64,000 nucleotides of DNA from Chitinophagales bacterium (GTDB lineage: Bacteria > Bacteroidota > Bacteroidia > Chitinophagales > Chitinophagaceae): assembly GCA_017303395.1 (NCBI GenBank), contig JAFLBN010000002.1:248001-312000 (forward strand), given 5' to 3'. This document shows positions 36,553 through 46,600 of this stretch, one piece after another (position 1 is the first letter of the stretch; each line of letters opens with the position of its first letter). A program made the position numbers and the translations under genes. The notes beneath the pieces were generated by a model that was given only the letters and a program-made list of their open reading frames with translations, had not been told where the DNA came from and did no database searches.

Positions 36553-36587
36553 GAAAACACCCGTGCGCTTATAATACGGGTGTTTTC
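36553..36587 (-). terminator. Terminator of gyrA
   Basis: A 12-bp stem, GAAAACACCCGT (36553-36564) with its complement at 36576-36587, 11-nt loop, 27 nt after the gyrA stop. The U-rich part is inside the stem arm. Confidence 0.75.
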
Positions 36588-36613
36588 AGTGTTAATTTTG
36601 CAATTATTTTACA

Positions 36614-39280
36614 TTACTCTGTTACAGGAGTTTCCGGAGAATCTGTTGATTCCTCTCCTGTTGAGAGATTTTCACCCTCAATTGCTTCATTCTCATTTTC
36701 TTCTTCCTGTTCATCCAGACGCGCAATTGCTGCAATTTCATCGCCTTCGTCCAGATTGATGAGTTTCACACCTTGTGTTGCACGCCCAGCTTCACGTATA
36801 TGCTCCACTTTCATACGGATGGTGATACCTGATTTACAAGTAATCATTAAATCGTCCGTTTTTTCTACAGCCAGCAACCCTACTAGCGCTCCCGTCTTTT
36901 CTGTAATGTTTATAGTTCTTACACCTTTACCACCACGGTTTGTGATACGATAAGATAATTGATACAGTTGGTCATTACCATCTGCATCTTTCAAGGTAAT
37001 GGCTTTAGCTTTATCTTCTTCTGTAGCAGTCTCATCAAGCAATTCCAGGAATGGAGTACGCTTACCTAAGCCTTTTTCAGATACTACCAATATTTGTTTG
37101 GTAATGCTTTCTTTAGATACGCATACCATGCCAATCACTTCGTCATTATTCTCATCCAACTCAATACCATAAACGCCTATAGCACCACGGCCTGTTATAC
37201 GTACTTTCTCTTCTTCAAACGATATTGCACGTCCGCTCTTCACTGCCATCATGATGTAGCTATTACCATCGGTCAATGATACATCCAGTAGTTGGTCACC
37301 TTCCTGAATTGTAATCGCATTGACACCGTTAGCACGTGGGCGGCTGAAGTCTTCTAGCTTCGTTTTTTTGATGATACCTTGTTTGGTACAAAGCATGATG
37401 TTGTGGTTTTCAACATACTCTTTATCTTCCAGATTTGGTATATCTATTACGGTACGTATTTTATCATCAGGAGGCAATTGCAACAGGTTTTGTATTGCAC
37501 GGCCTTTTGCATTCCTGTCAGCTTCAGGTATCTCATATACTTTCAGCCAATAGCAACGTCCTTTTTCTGTAAAGAACATCAGCGTATGGTGGGTAGAAGC
37601 AATGAACAAATGTTCTATGTAATCTTCTTCCCTTGTACGGCCTCCCATTGCACCACGGCCACCACGCCTTTGTGCACGGTATTCTGCTTGAGATGTACGC
37701 TTTATATAACCTAAGTGAGAAACAGTGATAACCACATCTTCTTCTTCAATCAGGTCTTCAATACGTATTTCATTTGCCAGGTATTGAATTTCAGATTTAC
37801 GTTCGTCACCGAACTTGGCTTTTACTTCAGCAAGTTCGTCTTTGATGATTTGATAACGCATACCTTCATCACTCAGTATTTCTTTCAGATGCGCTATTAA
37901 CTTCATCAACTCGGCATGTTCTTCGCGTATCTTATCGCGTTCCATACCTGTCAGGCGTTGCAGACGCAATTCAAGCACTGCTTTAGCCTGTATTTCGGTC
38001 ATACCGAATTTCTCTATCAATCCTGTTTTAGCTTCGTCAGGATTCACAGATGCACGTATCAAAGCAATTACTTCGTCAAGATGGTCTAATGCAATCAGAT
38101 AACCTTCTAAGATGTGGGCACGTTTTTCAGCTTCACGCAGTTCATATTTTGTACGGCGTACAACAACCTCGTGACGGAAACTGATAAACTCCGAAATCAG
38201 GTCTTTCAGATTCAATATCTTAGGACGACCACCTACAAGTGCTACGTTGTTGATACCGTAAGAAGTCTGCAGTTCACTGTATTTATATAGTTGGTTGATG
38301 ATAACCTGCGCTACTGCATCGCGGCGTAGCTCTACAACTATACGTGTACCTTCTTTATTCGATTCATTGGCAACGTGTGTGATGCCTTCAATAATCTTAT
38401 TATTAACCAGAGAGCCTATTTTTTCTGCCAAAGCATCGCGGCTTACCTGATATGGAACCTCTGTAATTACAATTTGTTCTTTACCACTCTTAGTGGTTTC
38501 CACATTCACCCTGCCACGCAACACTACCCTACCACGGCCGGTATGCATGCCGGCTTTAATGCCATCTATACCGTATATGATACCACCTGTTGGGAAGTCA
38601 GGGGCTTTCACATACTTCATTAATTCGTCGATGGTAATATCTCTGTTATCTACATATGCAACGCAACCATCTATTACTTCAGACAAGTTGTGCGGCATCA
38701 TATTCGTTGCCATACCAACCGCAATACCCGAAGAGCCATTTAACAACAACTGCGGTATCCGTGTAGGCATAACCGTTGGTTCCTGCAGAGAGTCATCGAA
38801 GTTGAGAGAGAAATCGACTGTTTCCTTATCGATATCGTCCATCATGCCTTCTGCCAGACGCTGCAGGCGCGCTTCAGTATATCGCATTGCCGCAGGGCCG
38901 TCACCATCCTGAGAACCATAGTTACCCTGACCATCAACCAGCATATAGCGCATACTCCATGGCTGTGCCATACGCACCATTGCATCGTACACAGAACTAT
39001 CACCGTGCGGGTGATATTTACCGAGTACCTCACCCACTATACGGGCAGATTTTTTATATGGTTTATTATAGTTGATACCCAGTTCGTGCATAGCGAATAA
39101 CACACGGCGGTGTACAGGTTTAAGACCATCTCTTACATCGGGCAATGCACGACCAACTATTACCGACATTGAGTAGTCGATATAGGCAGTTTTCATTTGC
39201 TCCTCTATGTTTACCTGTATTATTTTGTTCGAATCGTTAGACTCACTTCCGGGCGTTAAATCCTGGTTGTTTTCTTCCAT
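36614..39280 (-). CDS. gyrA: DNA gyrase subunit A
   Basis: 888 residues. The breakage-reunion domain carries the catalytic Tyr134 in AMRYTEARL; the C-terminal domain has six pinwheel blades and the GyrA box QRRGGRG, which separates it from ParC. The quinolone-determining region reads GDSSVYD (93-99): both the Ser83 and Asp87 equivalents of E. coli are kept (S95 and D99), so no classical resistance change is seen. About 20 extra residues precede the family core and an acidic tail of about 40 residues (many Glu) ends the protein. GyrA introduces negative supercoils with GyrB. A -7 box lies 24 nt upstream. Confidence 0.97.
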   Translation of the reverse strand: MEENNQDLTPGSESNDSNKIIQVNIEEQMKTAYIDYSMSVIVGRALPDVRDGLKPVHRRVLFAMHELGINYNKPYKKSARIVGEVLGKYHPHGDSSVYDAMVRMAQPWSMRYMLVDGQGNYGSQDGDGPAAMRYTEARLQRLAEGMMDDIDKETVDFSLNFDDSLQEPTVMPTRIPQLLLNGSSGIAVGMATNMMPHNLSEVIDGCVAYVDNRDITIDELMKYVKAPDFPTGGIIYGIDGIKAGMHTGRGRVVLRGRVNVETTKSGKEQIVITEVPYQVSRDALAEKIGSLVNNKIIEGITHVANESNKEGTRIVVELRRDAVAQVIINQLYKYSELQTSYGINNVALVGGRPKILNLKDLISEFISFRHEVVVRRTKYELREAEKRAHILEGYLIALDHLDEVIALIRASVNPDEAKTGLIEKFGMTEIQAKAVLELRLQRLTGMERDKIREEHAELMKLIAHLKEILSDEGMRYQIIKDELAEVKAKFGDERKSEIQYLANEIRIEDLIEEEDVVITVSHLGYIKRTSQAEYRAQRRGGRGAMGGRTREEDYIEHLFIASTHHTLMFFTEKGRCYWLKVYEIPEADRNAKGRAIQNLLQLPPDDKIRTVIDIPNLEDKEYVENHNIMLCTKQGIIKKTKLEDFSRPRANGVNAITIQEGDQLLDVSLTDGNSYIMMAVKSGRAISFEEEKVRITGRGAIGVYGIELDENNDEVIGMVCVSKESITKQILVVSEKGLGKRTPFLELLDETATEEDKAKAITLKDADGNDQLYQLSYRITNRGGKGVRTINITEKTGALVGLLAVEKTDDLMITCKSGITIRMKVEHIREAGRATQGVKLINLDEGDEIAAIARLDEQEEENENEAIEGENLSTGEESTDSPETPVTE

Positions 39281-39303
39281 AATGGTTATTAAAATTCAGA
39301 TTG

Positions 39304-39311
39304 CAAATGTA
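39304..39311 (-). promoter_or_regulatory. -7 box of gyrA
   Basis: TACATTTG on the minus strand matches TAnnTTTG, 23 nt before the gyrA start at 39280. No -33 element was found at the standard distance. Confidence 0.45.
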
Positions 39312-39352
39312 ACCATTTTAGCCTTAAATTACTACGAGAAAAACACGTGGAT

Positions 39353-39991
39353 ATGTTGATAAATAAGCCAATACAGGTATTTTTTATTATGCTTACAATG
39401 GCTATATTCAATTTTTCCTGTCATGAAGCCAATACCCGCAACATTATAGCATTGCAGCCTATTGGTTATACCCCTCAAACCACATTAAATATTTTAAAAA
39501 ACAACATAGAAAAACAGTATCAAAGTACTGTCATAATATTACCATCCATAACCCTGCCAGATAGCTTTATCAACTACAAAAAGGGCAAACGTTATGCAGC
39601 AAGCTCTGTCATAAGGCACTTAAAAGAAGTAATGCCGGATACCGTGCAATATATTGCGGGCATTACAAATGAAGATATTTATACTACTAAGCAAGATAAA
39701 TGGGGAAATATTAAAAAGCCTGAAAGTACCTACAAGATTTGGGGAATTCTGGGACTTGGATACAAACCTGGTAAAAGCTGTATTATATCTACTGCACGGC
39801 TTTACAGTGATAATGAAAGTAAATACTTGGAACGCATAATAAAAATAACGCTGCACGAAATAGGACATAATCATGGGTTAGATCATTGCCATGATAAAAA
39901 GTGTCTGATGACAGACGCTGTGGAGAGAATCAGTACTGTAGATAATGCAGAAAACCATTTGTGTAGCAAATGTTATAACAGCATTAAATAA
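39353..39991 (+). CDS. Archaemetzincin-type zinc protease with a secretion signal
   Basis: 212 residues from ATG 39353 (a GTG two codons earlier is possible). The zinc motif begins HEIGHNHGLDHC and continues with the archaemetzincin pattern: HExxHxxGx3Cx4CxM, then 17 residues, then CxxC; every element and spacing is present. This motif binds one catalytic and one structural zinc. Most family members are about 180-residue proteins without a signal; here a hydrophobic segment ends in FNFSC at about residue 23, an imperfect lipobox, so export or lipid anchoring is inferred. Substrate unknown. The GT-C-like gene starts 20 nt downstream, probably co-transcribed. Confidence 0.88.
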   Translation: MLINKPIQVFFIMLTMAIFNFSCHEANTRNIIALQPIGYTPQTTLNILKNNIEKQYQSTVIILPSITLPDSFINYKKGKRYAASSVIRHLKEVMPDTVQYIAGITNEDIYTTKQDKWGNIKKPESTYKIWGILGLGYKPGKSCIISTARLYSDNESKYLERIIKITLHEIGHNHGLDHCHDKKCLMTDAVERISTVDNAENHLCSKCYNSIK

Positions 39992-40010
39992 GCCATTATT
40001 TTTACACCGT

Positions 40011-41543
40011 ATGAATAAGGTGAAGCACTACCTGCCCGGACTATTTCTTTTATTTATTTTTCTTGTAATTGGCATGGTCATATTCAATGACTATGGTATC
40101 AGCTTCGATGAATTTGTTCAGCATAACATAGGTGATGTAAACTACAGGTATGTATTCTGGGGAGATAGAGAACTAGACAACTTTCTTGACAAGGAATATG
40201 GTGTTGGTTTTGAGCTACCATTGATTGCACTGGAGAAATTGTTACACCTTACTGACAAGGCAGATGTATATGCTATGCGACATATAATGACGCATACATT
40301 TTTTCTCCTGTGCATGTTTGCTGGCTATGTATTGGCCTTGAAGCTATACAAAAACCAATTGGTAGCCATTGCAACATTCCTGATGCTGGTATTATCACCC
40401 AGGATATACGCACACTCATTTATTAACACAAAAGATATCCCATCTTTATCTGCGGTTGTTCTATGTTTATTTGCAGCATACAATGCATTCAACAAAAAAA
40501 CTATAGGTGCCTATCTCTTGCTAGGCATAGTATGTGGTTTTGCCGTCGGGCTAAGGCTAATGAACATGATTATTGCTGCACCCGTAATCGGCTATCTGGT
40601 GCTTGATATTATTTATACAATTAAAACGCCAAAGGCTGCTTTAAAACATTTCATTTCTTTATTGCTTTTTTTCATTGTGGGCTGCCTTGTTATGTATATC
40701 AGCTGGCCGGCTCTATGGCGCGATGTTTATAACGATATTTTCATCTTCTACGAGCATCTGTCAAAATTCAGATGGTTGGGAGATGTATTGTTAAACGGAG
40801 ATGTAATACCTGCCTACATGTTGCCATGGTATTATATTCCTTTGTGGTTTACAATTACTGTACCTATATACTGGCAATTGCTTTGCATTATAGGTATTGT
40901 AATGGCATTAGTATTATTCATTAAACGTCCTATAGGCATTTTTGATAGTATTACAGTGCGAATGCATTTAATGTTCGTTTTTTGTTTTATCGCGCCGGTT
41001 GGGGCAGTTATATACCTGAAGGCAGTATTGTACGATGATTGGAGACACTTATATTTTATTTACCCTGCATTTGTTTTCCTTGTAGCATTTGCCATTAATG
41101 AATTGTTGAAAACAAAACTTAAAACTATTGTATTGACATTATTTGCACTTCAACTTTATTTGGTACTGTTTTTCTTTATAAAATTCCATCCTAATCAGAA
41201 TGTCTACTTCAACGAGCTCATTCCTCACTCCAAAGATTATCTGATGAATCACTACGAGCTCGACTATTGGCAACATTCATATAGACAAGGCCTGCTATGG
41301 GTTGCTGAAAACAGTAAAAAGGACAAAGTGCATATAAACGCAGGTAAAATTGTATTGGAACGCAATGTAGCATGCCTTGCACCATCTATCAGAGAACGTT
41401 TCGTTATAACAGACAATGACACACTTGTAGACTACTATTTGGAAACATTCAGAACAACAGCATATAAATACAAACAAGAGGAATCAACACACGAAATTGT
41501 CGTGTTGGGCAGCCCTATTCTGAGAATCAAAAAAATGAAGTAA
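40011..41543 (+). CDS. GT-C-fold-like polytopic membrane protein
   Basis: 510 residues from ATG 40011; the open frame reaches back to 39945 inside the protease gene, so the later start is preferred. It has about 10-11 membrane helices. An acidic periplasmic loop after helix 1 (YGISFDEFVQHN, with D and E) and the segment SPRIYAHSFINTKDIPSL resemble ArnT/PMT-type glycosyltransferases that use lipid-phosphate sugars. The C-terminal about 110 residues are soluble. The donor and acceptor are unknown. Confidence 0.75.
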   Translation: MNKVKHYLPGLFLLFIFLVIGMVIFNDYGISFDEFVQHNIGDVNYRYVFWGDRELDNFLDKEYGVGFELPLIALEKLLHLTDKADVYAMRHIMTHTFFLLCMFAGYVLALKLYKNQLVAIATFLMLVLSPRIYAHSFINTKDIPSLSAVVLCLFAAYNAFNKKTIGAYLLLGIVCGFAVGLRLMNMIIAAPVIGYLVLDIIYTIKTPKAALKHFISLLLFFIVGCLVMYISWPALWRDVYNDIFIFYEHLSKFRWLGDVLLNGDVIPAYMLPWYYIPLWFTITVPIYWQLLCIIGIVMALVLFIKRPIGIFDSITVRMHLMFVFCFIAPVGAVIYLKAVLYDDWRHLYFIYPAFVFLVAFAINELLKTKLKTIVLTLFALQLYLVLFFFIKFHPNQNVYFNELIPHSKDYLMNHYELDYWQHSYRQGLLWVAENSKKDKVHINAGKIVLERNVACLAPSIRERFVITDNDTLVDYYLETFRTTAYKYKQEESTHEIVVLGSPILRIKKMK

Positions 41544-41969
41544 TTATTTCTTGAGTATCGCGACAGTAAGCCTGCTTACACATACCAGCTTGTCTCTTTC
41601 ATCGTTTATTTTAATATCCCAAACATGGGTAGTAGCACCTATGTGCAATGGCTTTACAATGGCTGTTACAGTCCCATCTTTTTTACTACGAATGTGGTTA
41701 CAGTTTATTTCTATACCCACACATATTTGTTTATCCGGATTTATACATAACGACGAAGCTACACTTCCTATGGTTTCTGCCAAGGCTGCTGAAGCTCCGC
41801 CATGCAGCAAACCGTATGGTTGTTTGGTTCTTTTATCTACTGGCATTGTCATACCCAAATAATCATCCCCAATTTCAGTAAACTTCATATCCAAAAACTC
41901 TCCCATCGTCCCTTTACTTCTTTCATTCAGTTCTTCAAGCGTATATTCCTGAAACCAAATTCTGCTCAT
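41544..41969 (-). CDS. Hotdog-fold acyl-CoA thioesterase (PaaI/EntH-like)
   Basis: 141 residues. The block YGLLHGGASAALAETIGS (about 52-69) is the helix-containing signature of the 4-hydroxybenzoyl-CoA thioesterase/PaaI family, with the His-Gly-Gly and the Glu acting in catalysis. It hydrolyses acyl-CoA or acyl-carrier thioesters in the cytoplasm. It abuts the GT-C-like gene on the opposite strand with no gap. Related proteins include menaquinone-pathway MenI; without context the substrate is open. Confidence 0.9.
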   Translation of the reverse strand: MSRIWFQEYTLEELNERSKGTMGEFLDMKFTEIGDDYLGMTMPVDKRTKQPYGLLHGGASAALAETIGSVASSLCINPDKQICVGIEINCNHIRSKKDGTVTAIVKPLHIGATTHVWDIKINDERDKLVCVSRLTVAILKK

Positions 41970-42017
41970 AACTCTATGATTATTAACAAATATTAAATAA
42001 AATATTATTAGAAAATG

Positions 42018-42048
42018 TTTGTACTAAGCCCTTTACCCCTTACATTTG
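42018..42048 (+). promoter_or_regulatory. Consensus Bacteroidota promoter for the saccharopine-dehydrogenase-like gene
   Basis: TTTG (42018-42021), exactly 19 nt, then TACATTTG (42041-42048). Both elements and spacing match. The start codon at 42083 is 34 nt beyond. Confidence 0.75.
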
Positions 42049-42082
42049 AAGTTCAATATACACCAATTGTAAGGTATTTCTT

Positions 42083-43408
42083 ATGCAAACAATATTGGTA
42101 GCCGGGGCAGGCAAATCATCTATTTATCTGATAGAATATCTTCTTAACAATGCATCGCGCAACAAATGGAAGGTAATAGTTGCTGATGGCAGTAAAGAGG
42201 CTATAGAGGAAAAAGTAAAAAATCATCCTTGTTCGGAAATTGCAGTAATTGATATTACTGACAGCACACAACGCGAACCGCTTGTTGAACAATCTGACAT
42301 GGTAGTATCATTGATGCCGCCGCACCTGCATATTCACCTTGCTAAAGACTGTCTGAAACATAAGAAGAACCTCATAACATCATCATACATTTCGCCAGAA
42401 ATGAAAGCAATGGATGCGGATGTAAAAACAGCGGGGTTAATGTTTATGTGCGAAATGGGCCTAGACCCGGGCATCGACCACATGACAGCCAACCAAATTA
42501 TACACAGTATAGAACGTGTAGCTTCCAGTATCACTTCATTCAAGTCTTATTGTGGTGGACTTATAGCACCTAGCAGCGACAATAATCCATGGCACTATAA
42601 GTTTAGTTGGAACCCTAAGAATATTATTACAGCAGGTGCAGACGGTGCCCATTACTTACAAAATGGTAAGGAAGTTACCGTACCATACGAGGCGATGTTT
42701 GACAACTGCAAAAAAATAAAAGTTGACGGACTGGGCAATCTTGCATACTACCCCAACAGAGATTCTCTTCGTTATCTTGATCTATATCATGTACCTGAAA
42801 TTAAGACCTTCATCAGGGCTACGCTCAGGTATCCTGCATTCTGCAAAGGCTGGCAAGCTATTATATTGTTGAAACTGAATGACCAGAAAGATAGTATCGA
42901 TACAGCAAACCTGAGCTATGCAGATTGGGTAAAACAAAAAACAGGCTATCAATCCGGCAGCTTTGAAAGTCATATCCAAAATAAACTTGGTGATGACGGA
43001 GACAGCAAAACAATGGAAATGCTGACATGGCTTGGCATTTTTGATGATGTGAAAATTAATCAGGGCAATATTTCATCTGCAGACATACTACTGAATCTCC
43101 TTTTGCAAAAATGGGAAATGGCACCTGAAGATAAGGATATGGTGGTAATGCAACATGAGGTAGAATACATGCACCGTGGCGATAAAATCAAAATGACCAG
43201 CACAATGGTTATAGAAGGTGAAAGCCGCGACCATTCTGCTATGGCAAAAACCGTAGGTTTACCAATGGCTATCCTTGCCAAAATGGTATTAACTAATAAA
43301 ATTGTACCTCCACTAGGCGTATTAATACCAAGTATGCCCTCTGTATACAGGCCTGTATTGACCGAACTGAAACACCATGGCATAGAGTTTATAGAGACTG
43401 TTTCTTAA
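42083..43408 (+). CDS. Saccharopine dehydrogenase family protein
   Basis: 441 residues. An N-terminal Rossmann fold begins ILVAGAGKSSIYLIEYLL (about 4-21) with the dinucleotide-binding glycines, and the C-terminal catalytic domain includes EMGLDPGIDHM (about 129-139). This layout is that of lysine-forming or lysine-degrading saccharopine dehydrogenases and the homospermidine/carboxynorspermidine synthase relatives. GLDPGIDHM is typical of the saccharopine (glutamate-forming) branch used for lysine catabolism. Monocistronic with a perfect promoter. Confidence 0.85.
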   Translation: MQTILVAGAGKSSIYLIEYLLNNASRNKWKVIVADGSKEAIEEKVKNHPCSEIAVIDITDSTQREPLVEQSDMVVSLMPPHLHIHLAKDCLKHKKNLITSSYISPEMKAMDADVKTAGLMFMCEMGLDPGIDHMTANQIIHSIERVASSITSFKSYCGGLIAPSSDNNPWHYKFSWNPKNIITAGADGAHYLQNGKEVTVPYEAMFDNCKKIKVDGLGNLAYYPNRDSLRYLDLYHVPEIKTFIRATLRYPAFCKGWQAIILLKLNDQKDSIDTANLSYADWVKQKTGYQSGSFESHIQNKLGDDGDSKTMEMLTWLGIFDDVKINQGNISSADILLNLLLQKWEMAPEDKDMVVMQHEVEYMHRGDKIKMTSTMVIEGESRDHSAMAKTVGLPMAILAKMVLTNKIVPPLGVLIPSMPSVYRPVLTELKHHGIEFIETVS

Positions 43409-43607
43409 GAATAAACGACCCTAACCTCACAATACTTCTTCTACTCTCGTTATTACAATAAGTTAGTCTATAGCAATAAAATATTGCATAAATGATTGAT
43501 TTATTGGGTAATTCATATTACATTCGTATTCCATCACAGCGAAAACGTGGGATTTGTGCTGTAACTGCAGTCAATCAGGAAGAGAGAACTGAAACTGCGA
43601 AACATAT

Positions 43608-43615
43608 AGAGGAGG
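43608..43615 (+). promoter_or_regulatory. Strong Shine-Dalgarno site fixing the adhesin start
   Basis: AGAGGAGG ends 5 nt before ATG 43621. Bacteroidota genes seldom carry such sites. It argues for 43621 and against the upstream ATG at 43492, whose 43-residue extension is polar and would bury the signal peptide. Confidence 0.7.
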
Positions 43616-43620
43616 AAATT

Positions 43621-46600
43621 ATGGCTACCCTGCGTTATGCAGCACTTTTGTGTTGCCTGATGGTGTATTTTACACCTAAGACGTTTTCGCAAACAGTAAG
43701 TTGCCCTACTAACATCGATTTTGAATTAGGCAATTTTACAAACTGGCGCTTGTACACTGGTACATGCTGCGCAATTAATACCCCAACATTATCAGGTCCG
43801 GTTACCAACAGGCATGTCATCACAAGTGGTACAGCCGTAGATCCATTCGGTGGCTTCCCTATTGTATCTCCGGGAAGTGGCAGCTATTCCATGAGGCTTG
43901 GAAATAGCGGTACAGGCTCTCAGGCAGAAAGGGCAAGGTACCACGTACGCGTACCAAATGGCGTAAATGACTATAGTCTTATTTTCAGATACGCGGTCGT
44001 ATTTCAGGATCCAAGCCATACTGCATCACAGCAACCAAGATTTGAAGTAAAAGCATACGATTCTATAACAAATGCAATAGTAAACTGTAGCCAATTTACA
44101 TATGTTGCAACATCTACTCTTCCCGGTTTTACATTATCCGGGATAGGTAGCAATGTCTGGTATAAATCCTGGACTACTGCAAGTATCGATTTATCGGGCT
44201 ATGCCGGCAGAACTGTAACCGTAGATTTTGCCACAGGCGACTGCGCACTTGGCGCTCACTTTGGTTATGGTTATGTTGACCTCGATTGTGGTCTTTTTAA
44301 AATCAACACCGTTGCATGCGTCAACTCTCCTACAACAACACTGACTGCCCCTCCGGGTTTTCAATCATACACATGGAAGGACTCTACTTTAACCACAACA
44401 TTAGGTACAGGACAAACTGTAATCATCCCCACTCCGTCAACAACTACTAAGTATGCTGTAATACTTACACCATATACAGGCTATGGTTGTCCTGATACAT
44501 TATTTACTACAGTAACGGTTCAAAACCTGAATATTGCGGGCAGAAATGATACAACTATATGTTTGGGGGATAGTGTATTCCTGAACAATACTGTAACTGG
44601 AGATGGTGCGCCATTTACATACAGTTGGTCTCCGACCACAGGTTTGAGCTGTAGTACTTGTGCCATCCCGAAGACAAGCCCGACAGCAGATACACGTTAC
44701 GTATTAACAGTAACAAACGCCAACGGCTGTACTAAAACAGACACTATAGGCATTTCTGTTAGTGATTTATCAATCAGCACCATAAAACAAAATATTACTT
44801 GTAACGGCGCTGCTAATGGTAGTATAACTGTAAACCCGGTAAATGGTAATACACCATATGCTTATAGTTGGAATACAAGCCCCATCCAAACAACACAAAC
44901 AATTTCGGGTCTTAACCCCGGCATCTATAGTATAAAAGTAACAGATGCTATAGGATGTTTTAAAACAAAAACTGACACCATAACACAACCCACACTACTT
45001 GTAACTACCAAAACCCAGACAAACATTAACTGCTACAATCAAAATACTGGCAAGGCAAAAGTTACGGCGAGTGGTGGTACCGCTCCATATACGTATAGCT
45101 GGAGTAGCGGAGGAAGCACTACAGACTCTGCTACCAATCTTGCAACAGGAACATACATAGTGACGACTACCGACAATAAGGGTTGTAGCAAACAAGACAC
45201 ATTTGTCATTACACAACCACCACAACTTATTACATCAGTTACAAAATCAGATGTTAGTTGCAATGCAGGTAACAACGGTACAGCAAGTGTAACTGTAACA
45301 GGAGGGACTACACCATATTTATACAGTTGGAATACAAACCCTATCAGAACAACTGCCACTATAAATAATTTATATGCCGGGACTTACATATCTACAGTTA
45401 CAGACAACAAAGGTTGTACTGTTGCAGATACTGTTCTCATTACTCAGCCTGCAGCCATCAACACATCATTCACTAAAGCAGATGTAAATTGTTACGGTGG
45501 CAATAACGGCAGCATTATTTTATCGGCATCGGGCGGCACAAACCCATACACCTACAGTTGGAATACAACCCCGACAAGCACTACAGCAGCTATAACAAAC
45601 CTAATAGCAGGAACGTATATTGGCACAACTACTGACGGACAAGGATGTAGCAAAAAAGATACTATCATCATTACACAACCAACAATACTAACCCGAACAA
45701 AACAGCAATCAAATATCAACTGCTTCGGTGAAACAAATGGTACTGCTAAAATAGTTTTATCCGGCGGCACACAACCATACAGCTACTCTTGGAACACTTC
45801 TCCGATAAGTACAACAGACTCAATCGGCGGCTTAGGTGTTGGCACGTACATTGTGGTTGGCACAGATAACAAAGGTTGCTCATTAACAGATACTTTCCAG
45901 ATTACAGCACCAACTAAGCTATCCAGTTCTAAAGGCAAAAACGATGTAAGTTGTTATCTTGGCAACAATGGTCTGGCATATGTAATTGCGTCTGGCGGAA
46001 CCCCTCCATATACATATGAATGGAATACTAATCCAGTGAGGAATACTTCCGCGATAAACAATCTGAACGCAGGCACATACATATCTACAATTACGGATGA
46101 TAACAGATGCACTAAAAGAGATACTCTGATACTAACGGAGCCACCATTATTAACAGTAACACATACCAAGACCAATGTAAATTGTCATAACGGTAGCAAT
46201 GGTAGCATCAACCTCAATATATCAGGTGGTAGCGCACCATACACTATAGTATGGAATACCATACCCGTACAATCAACAACAAGCATCAGTGGCTTACGAG
46301 CCGGCATATATATAGCAACTATAACAGACAGTAAGGGCTGCATAAAAACAGACACTACAGTTATTACAGAACCACTGCTACTGTCAGCTTCTATTAGTCG
46401 TACAAATGTAAGCTGTTATAATGGTAGCAATGGCAGTGCTACTGTATTGGCAACGGGTGGCACACTACCCTACACGTATATATGGAATACAAACCCAGTA
46501 AGAACAACATCTACAATTTCAGGTGTTACTGCTGGAACATACATAGTAGTAGTTACAGACAGTCTTGGGTGCAGTGTTACAGATTCAGTTACCATTACAC

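Noticed and set aside
36877..36960. Quinolone-resistance changes in gyrA
   Set aside because: The determining region (residues 93-99) keeps the Ser and Asp of sensitive enzymes; nothing unusual elsewhere.
43473..43487. Inverted repeat GCAATA-AAA-TATTGC as an operator
   Set aside because: Short and almost all A/T; expected by chance in this DNA. Mentioned only as part of the leader.
43492..43620. Upstream extension of the adhesin gene
   Set aside because: The extra 43 residues are polar and would block the signal peptide; a strong Shine-Dalgarno site supports ATG 43621.
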